Origin: Nitrospira sp.
Lineage (GTDB): Bacteria; Nitrospirota; Nitrospiria; Nitrospirales; Nitrospiraceae
Assembly: GCA_016873495.1 (NCBI GenBank)
Contig: VGXC01000031.1
Span: forward strand, 1 to 34,208
Direction: 5' to 3'
Length of the DNA stretch: 34,208 nucleotides
The translations under genes were made by a program, and so were the position numbers. This document shows, piece after piece, positions 30,670 through 34,208 of this stretch. Each line of letters opens with the position of its first letter. Within the stretch, counting starts at the first letter, position 1. Under the pieces are notes generated by a model, which saw only the letters and a list, made by a program, of their open reading frames with translations, was not told where the DNA came from and made no database searches.

Positions 30670-32808
30670 ATGGCCCGCGTCTGGCTCGGAAAAACCCAGG
30701 TCATTCATAAGCTGGCCTTCGGCCTGGCGGTGGGGCTCACGTTGACCGTCATGGCGCTGGCATGGATAGGGCCGGCTCCTCTCGTTCGGTTGGAAAACCT
30801 TTCCTTGGACCTTCGCTTCAAGCTTCGGGGGGAACGGCCTCCGGGAAACGACATCCTCATCGTCGTTGTGGATGAGAAGAGCCTGAAGGAGATTGGACGC
30901 TGGCCTTGGTCCCGGGACAAGCAGGCCGAGTTGGTCCGCAGCCTCGCCGGAGACGGCGCTAAGGTGATCGGGCTTGATATCATCTACTCGGAGGCCGAAG
31001 TCACCGAGTACCTCCGCGGCCTCCAAGAGCTGATGGATGCCGCCCACTCCGCCCCGCCGGCGTTTGCCGGCTTGCTGCGCAAGAAGCTGGCGGAAGCCGA
31101 TACGGACCGCCGTTTCGTCCAGAGTCTCCGCGAGGCGGGCAATGTCGTCCTGGCGTTGCCGCTCCTCGTCACCCATACACAGTCGGGGGCGGCAACTTCT
31201 CCCGAGGAAACGCCGCCGGACTACATCAAGAAAAGCCTGTTCATGCTGGTCGGACACGCCAGAAGCGGGCAAGCGCTGGAGCCGCAGCGTGCCGTGGCGA
31301 CCACGCCTCCCTTGAGGGTATTCGCGGAGGAAGCGGTGAGCCTCGGCCATGTCTACAGTCTGCCCGATGTGGACGGGGTCACCCGCTATGAATATCTGGC
31401 CCTGACCTACGGCTCGGAAGAGGACTATTATCCCTCGTTCGCGCTGGAAGTGGCCAGGCAGTATCTGGGCGTACCGCGCGACCGGATGTCCCTGACGCTC
31501 GGCGAGGGGGTTCGCCTGGGAGACCGCCTGGTGCCGACGGACCAGAAGTCCCGCATGCTGATCAACCATGTGGGGCGGGAGGGACGGTTCTCGTACGTGT
31601 CCGCGTCCGACGTGCTCCATCGGCGAGTTCCACCCGGGACGTTCACGGGGAAAGCCGTCCTGGTCGGGACGGCGGCGCTCGGCACCTATGACCAGAAGAC
31701 CTCGCCGTTCTCCGCCAACTTTCCCGGTGTGGAAAAGAACGCCACGGTCGCCGAGAACATCATCCACGGAGAATTCCTGGAGAAGAGCCTCTGGGCCGGT
31801 CCGCTGGACATGGGCCTGATTCTCTGCTTCGGGTCCGCGTTGGGTTACGCTCTGCCGCGACTCCGGGCTCTCCAAGGATTCCTGGTGGCCCTGTCCGTGC
31901 TGGTGGGGTACGGCGTGGCCGCTCAGTATCTCTTCGTCGCCCATGGGTTTTGGATCGACGTCGTCCACCCGATGCTCACCATCCTCGTGGTGTTTACCGC
32001 GGTCATGGTGCTCCGCTTCATGACGGAAGAGAGGCAGGCCCAGGAAATCCGGACGATGTTCTCGAGCTATGTGAGCCCCAGGATCGTGGAGGAGCTGATC
32101 AAAGATCCGGCCAAGGCCACCCTGGGCGGACAACGGAAGGAACTGACGATGTTGTTCTCGGATCTGGCCGGGTTCACCACCTTCAGCGAAAAACATTCGG
32201 CGGAAGAGGTCGTGGCCCAGTTGAACGAATACCTCGGCGCCATGACGGAGATTATTTTTCGGTGGAACGGCACGCTCGACAAGTTCGTCGGCGACGCCAT
32301 TGTGGTCTTCTGGGGAGCCCCGCTCGAACAGCCCAACCATGTAGAGTTGGCCATCAAGTGCGCGCTGCACATGCGAAAGCGGCTGGGGGAGCTTCAGGAA
32401 AAATGGAAGGCGGAAGGGAATGAGTCCTTCGAGAACGGCATCGGGATCAACACCGGCCATGTGGTGGTGGGCAACATCGGAGCCGCGGGGAAAAAGATGG
32501 ACTATACGATGATCGGCGATCACGTCAATCTGGCGGCGCGAGCCGAGGGGCTCACTAGAAAGTTCGGCTCTCCGATCGTTATTACGGAGTACACAGCTGA
32601 GCGCCTCAAGCAGTTGATGAGCGCCGAAGAAACCGAGGACAACTTCGGACGGATCAGGCACATCGACCTGCGCAAGTTGGGATCGGTCAGGGTGAAGGGT
32701 AAAGACCAGCCGGTCGTCGTCTATGGGTTGGGTTCCTTGGGGCGGAGTCAGAAGTCCGTGGTCGCCGAAGACGCATCGGACGAGACGCTGGACATGACGG
32801 ACAAGTGA
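30670..32808 (+). CDS. CHASE2-domain class III adenylate cyclase
   Basis: A membrane protein of about 712 residues. One N-terminal span (about 12-32) leads into a CHASE2 sensory domain outside the cytoplasm (about 40-340; LENLSLDLRFKLRGERPPGN, ILIVVVDEKSLKEIGRWPWS, VLVGTAALGTYDQ). Three spans follow (about 377-445), then a cytoplasmic cyclase domain from about 490: LTMLFSDLAGFTTFSEKHSA with the first metal Asp, DKFVGDAIVVFWGAP with the second Asp and the purine-recognising Lys, and MDYTMIGDHVNLAARAEGL. These residues predict ATP to cAMP. I chose ATG 30670, with GGGAG six bases upstream; a GTG at 30649 is also in frame. The signal sensed by CHASE2 is unknown. Confidence 0.93.
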   Translation: MARVWLGKTQVIHKLAFGLAVGLTLTVMALAWIGPAPLVRLENLSLDLRFKLRGERPPGNDILIVVVDEKSLKEIGRWPWSRDKQAELVRSLAGDGAKVIGLDIIYSEAEVTEYLRGLQELMDAAHSAPPAFAGLLRKKLAEADTDRRFVQSLREAGNVVLALPLLVTHTQSGAATSPEETPPDYIKKSLFMLVGHARSGQALEPQRAVATTPPLRVFAEEAVSLGHVYSLPDVDGVTRYEYLALTYGSEEDYYPSFALEVARQYLGVPRDRMSLTLGEGVRLGDRLVPTDQKSRMLINHVGREGRFSYVSASDVLHRRVPPGTFTGKAVLVGTAALGTYDQKTSPFSANFPGVEKNATVAENIIHGEFLEKSLWAGPLDMGLILCFGSALGYALPRLRALQGFLVALSVLVGYGVAAQYLFVAHGFWIDVVHPMLTILVVFTAVMVLRFMTEERQAQEIRTMFSSYVSPRIVEELIKDPAKATLGGQRKELTMLFSDLAGFTTFSEKHSAEEVVAQLNEYLGAMTEIIFRWNGTLDKFVGDAIVVFWGAPLEQPNHVELAIKCALHMRKRLGELQEKWKAEGNESFENGIGINTGHVVVGNIGAAGKKMDYTMIGDHVNLAARAEGLTRKFGSPIVITEYTAERLKQLMSAEETEDNFGRIRHIDLRKLGSVRVKGKDQPVVVYGLGSLGRSQKSVVAEDASDETLDMTDK

Positions 32809-32877
32809 TATAGGCATTGTATCCGGATTCATTTATATCCGTGCTCGATCGATCATATTTTTATTGTATGGAGCTAC
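32809..32877 (+). promoter_or_regulatory. AT-rich spacer with RBS upstream of exported TPR gene
   Basis: A 69-base AT-rich gap in an otherwise GC-rich region, with two TATCCG copies (GTATCCGGATTC and TTATATCCGTG) and GGAG five bases before the ATG at 32878. A promoter is likely here, but no box pair is convincing. Confidence 0.3.
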
Positions 32878-33807
32878 ATGATGCCTGTTTCCCGTGCCGC
32901 CGATAGCTGCGCTGGGGTTCTGCCTCTCGGACTATTTCTGCTGGCTCTGTGGTGCCCCGTTGCCGCCAACGCCCAATCCGATAGGGGCAGCGCGCCGACG
33001 ACGGCGGTTCCCTCGGATCCAGACGAGGATGTCGAAACGTATGAGCTCAAATTTTCGAGAGGCCTGGTCGAATTCGGACAAGGACACTACGAGGCGGCTG
33101 AAATTTATTTCGAACTGGCCCTCGACGGCAAACCCGGCGACCCGGAGGCCAGCTACTACTTGGGCCAATCCCTCCTTCGGCAGGGCAAGCTTGATGACGC
33201 GGAAGATGTGTTCTGCGACATGGTGGATGCGGATCCGGAATCGGGCAAGGCCTGGCTCGGCATCGGCATGATCCAATACAGCCGCAAGGAATATCGCGAG
33301 GCCCTGACGAGCCTCGGCGCCGCCGAGAAGATCATGCCCAGCGACGCCTTGGTCTACTACTTCCAGGGCTTGGCGTACCACGAGTTGCAGGAGTTCGATA
33401 GTTCCCCGGGCCGGTTCCTGCGGGCGATGACGCTCAGCCCGGATTTGGCGCCGACGGCCCAGTATTACAGCGGCGTGGCCTATTTCAAACGCGGCGTAAT
33501 GGATGAGGCTAAAACGGCCTTTGAGTCGGCGATTGCGGCGCAAGGGGACTCGGAGCAGATTCGGGTGGCGCGGGAACTGCTGGCCCAAACCGTCACTCGG
33601 CTGCCGGAAGGCCCCAGGAAATGGAGTCTGAGCGCCAACTTTTCCGGCGAGTACGACACCAACGTGGTCGTACTGCCAAGCGGGACACAGCCGCCCGGAG
33701 GCAGCACCGGCATCTACCGCACCCGGCAAATGGAACTTATTCATAGCGATAACTCCGATTGGGTGCTGATGGAAGCGGAGGAGGACTGTGAAGTCCTCAG
33801 TAGTTAA
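32878..33807 (+). CDS. Exported TPR protein, C-terminus replaced after about residue 280
   Basis: 309 residues as read. The signal peptide (LPLGLFLLALWCPVAANAQS) is followed by about six TPR units (residues 55-240; FGQGHYEAAEIYFELALDGK, YYLGQSLLRQGKLDDAEDVF). At about 250 comes WSLSANFSGEYDTNVVVLPS, the usual first strand of a C-terminal outer-membrane barrel or surface-assembly domain. After GGSTGIYR (about 33719) the frame continues with unrelated sequence, MELIHSDNSDWVLMEAEEDC, and stops at 33807. The barrel domain is therefore missing. The stop overlaps the next start (TAATG), so the tail belongs to the phage-like gene set. I read a break at about 33.72 kb from an insertion or assembly join. 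Confidence 0.75.
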   Translation: MMPVSRAADSCAGVLPLGLFLLALWCPVAANAQSDRGSAPTTAVPSDPDEDVETYELKFSRGLVEFGQGHYEAAEIYFELALDGKPGDPEASYYLGQSLLRQGKLDDAEDVFCDMVDADPESGKAWLGIGMIQYSRKEYREALTSLGAAEKIMPSDALVYYFQGLAYHELQEFDSSPGRFLRAMTLSPDLAPTAQYYSGVAYFKRGVMDEAKTAFESAIAAQGDSEQIRVARELLAQTVTRLPEGPRKWSLSANFSGEYDTNVVVLPSGTQPPGGSTGIYRTRQMELIHSDNSDWVLMEAEEDCEVLSS

Positions 33808-34208
33808 TGAGTCAGCAATCCTTTGCGGCTTTACTGCCGAGCGAGGACACGAAGGATCTGAAGCGGTTTTCAGAGGAAGTGCAGCCGTGCTTGAACAACA
33901 CCATACAGGGTCGCATTACCACGACGGACGCGACGGCGACCACATTACTGTCCGTCAAGCTCATGGCGAATACGACCTATTTGCTCGAAGCGCGGGTGGT
34001 GGCGCGGCGGACGGGGGGCAGCAGCGGCACGGCGGACGACGGGGCAGGATATGTCATCCGGGCGGCGTATCAGACGGCAACAGGCACGGTGACGCTCATC
34101 GGGGCGGTGTCGCAGATTTTCGTCGCCGAGAGCCAGGCCGGCTGGGATTGCACGTTCGACGTGAGCGGCCTATTAGTGCGACTGCGCGTGACGGGCGCGG
34201 CAAATAAT
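33807..34208 (+). CDS. Phage-like virion/tail protein, 5' part
   Basis: An open frame starting at ATG 33807, overlapping the previous stop (TAATG), and running off the window after 134 residues. It starts MSQQSFAALLPSEDTKDLKR. A beta-rich Thr/Gly/Ala segment follows (ITTTDATATTLLSVKLMANT, TYLLEARVVARRTGGSSGTA, QIFVAESQAGWDCTFDVSGL, LLVRLRVTGAA). Such segments are, from memory, common near the C-terminus of phage tail or tail-fibre-like proteins. No signal peptide. It supports a prophage or phage-derived sequence beginning near 33.72 kb. Confidence 0.55.
   Translation, partial: MSQQSFAALLPSEDTKDLKRFSEEVQPCLNNTIQGRITTTDATATTLLSVKLMANTTYLLEARVVARRTGGSSGTADDGAGYVIRAAYQTATGTVTLIGAVSQIFVAESQAGWDCTFDVSGLLVRLRVTGAANN

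Noticed and set aside
30463-32832. A long open frame (789 codons) on the minus strand opposite the adenylate cyclase
   Set aside because: It is antisense to a clear CHASE2-cyclase with all motifs. The translated product is rich in His/Arg/Gly with no family features, a usual shadow in GC-rich DNA.

Overview
The window reads as a GC-rich chromosomal segment of a Gram-negative-type bacterium. Gene style (outer-membrane-like proteins, a CHASE2 adenylate cyclase, a zinc-finger anti-sigma with a RskA-like domain, long TPR proteins) suggests Nitrospirota (Nitrospira-like). That is an inference from memory of such genomes, with no marker gene here to prove it.

Left part (1-10.5 kb, minus strand): a decayed 3' piece of an integron-type integrase, rsmE, then the heat-shock set grpE-dnaK-dnaJ, then coaX, then a valS-nadC-birA run with almost no spacing. 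These are housekeeping genes for protein folding, rRNA methylation, CoA and NAD synthesis, biotin attachment and tRNA charging. Middle part (10.6-18.1 kb): a tiny very basic protein, a receiver-like protein without its phospho-acceptor Asp, a HAD phosphatase, a sirtuin, a ketopantoate-reductase-like protein with an unusual C-terminal domain, a DUF2779 nuclease-like protein overlapping a HIT protein, a gene-free stretch of about 0.7 kb full of tRNA-Ser-derived fragments and hairpins, an intact tRNA-Ser(CGA), and tadA. Next come a duplicated beta-rich exported protein and an ECF sigma/anti-sigma pair (18.2-20.9 kb).

The most interesting part is 21.0-29.7 kb (minus strand): a lasso-peptide biosynthetic cluster. 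In transcription order it holds a small TPR protein, a GT-B glycosyltransferase, a PqqD-like leader-binding protein (B1), a transglutaminase-like leader peptidase (B2), an asparagine-synthetase-like macrolactam synthetase (C), a 49-residue precursor at 25204-25353 that I found by direct translation, an HPr-kinase-like enzyme, an arginase-fold UPF0489 protein fused to TPRs, and a nucleotidyltransferase. The precursor leader matches YxxPxLxxxGxxxxxT exactly. The predicted core is GRAGSGKDSHRRKR, with Gly1 and Asp8 as ring partners and a tail of nearly all basic residues. Four Arg residues in the core next to a UPF0489 gene suggest a lasso peptide in which Arg is converted to ornithine, possibly further phosphorylated or glycosylated. 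No ABC exporter is present in the window.

Right part (29.8-34.2 kb): a TPR protein, a divergent CHASE2-adenylate cyclase, and an exported TPR protein whose C-terminus appears to be replaced at about 33.72 kb by unrelated sequence leading into a phage-like virion gene cut by the window end. This marks a mobile-element junction or an assembly join.
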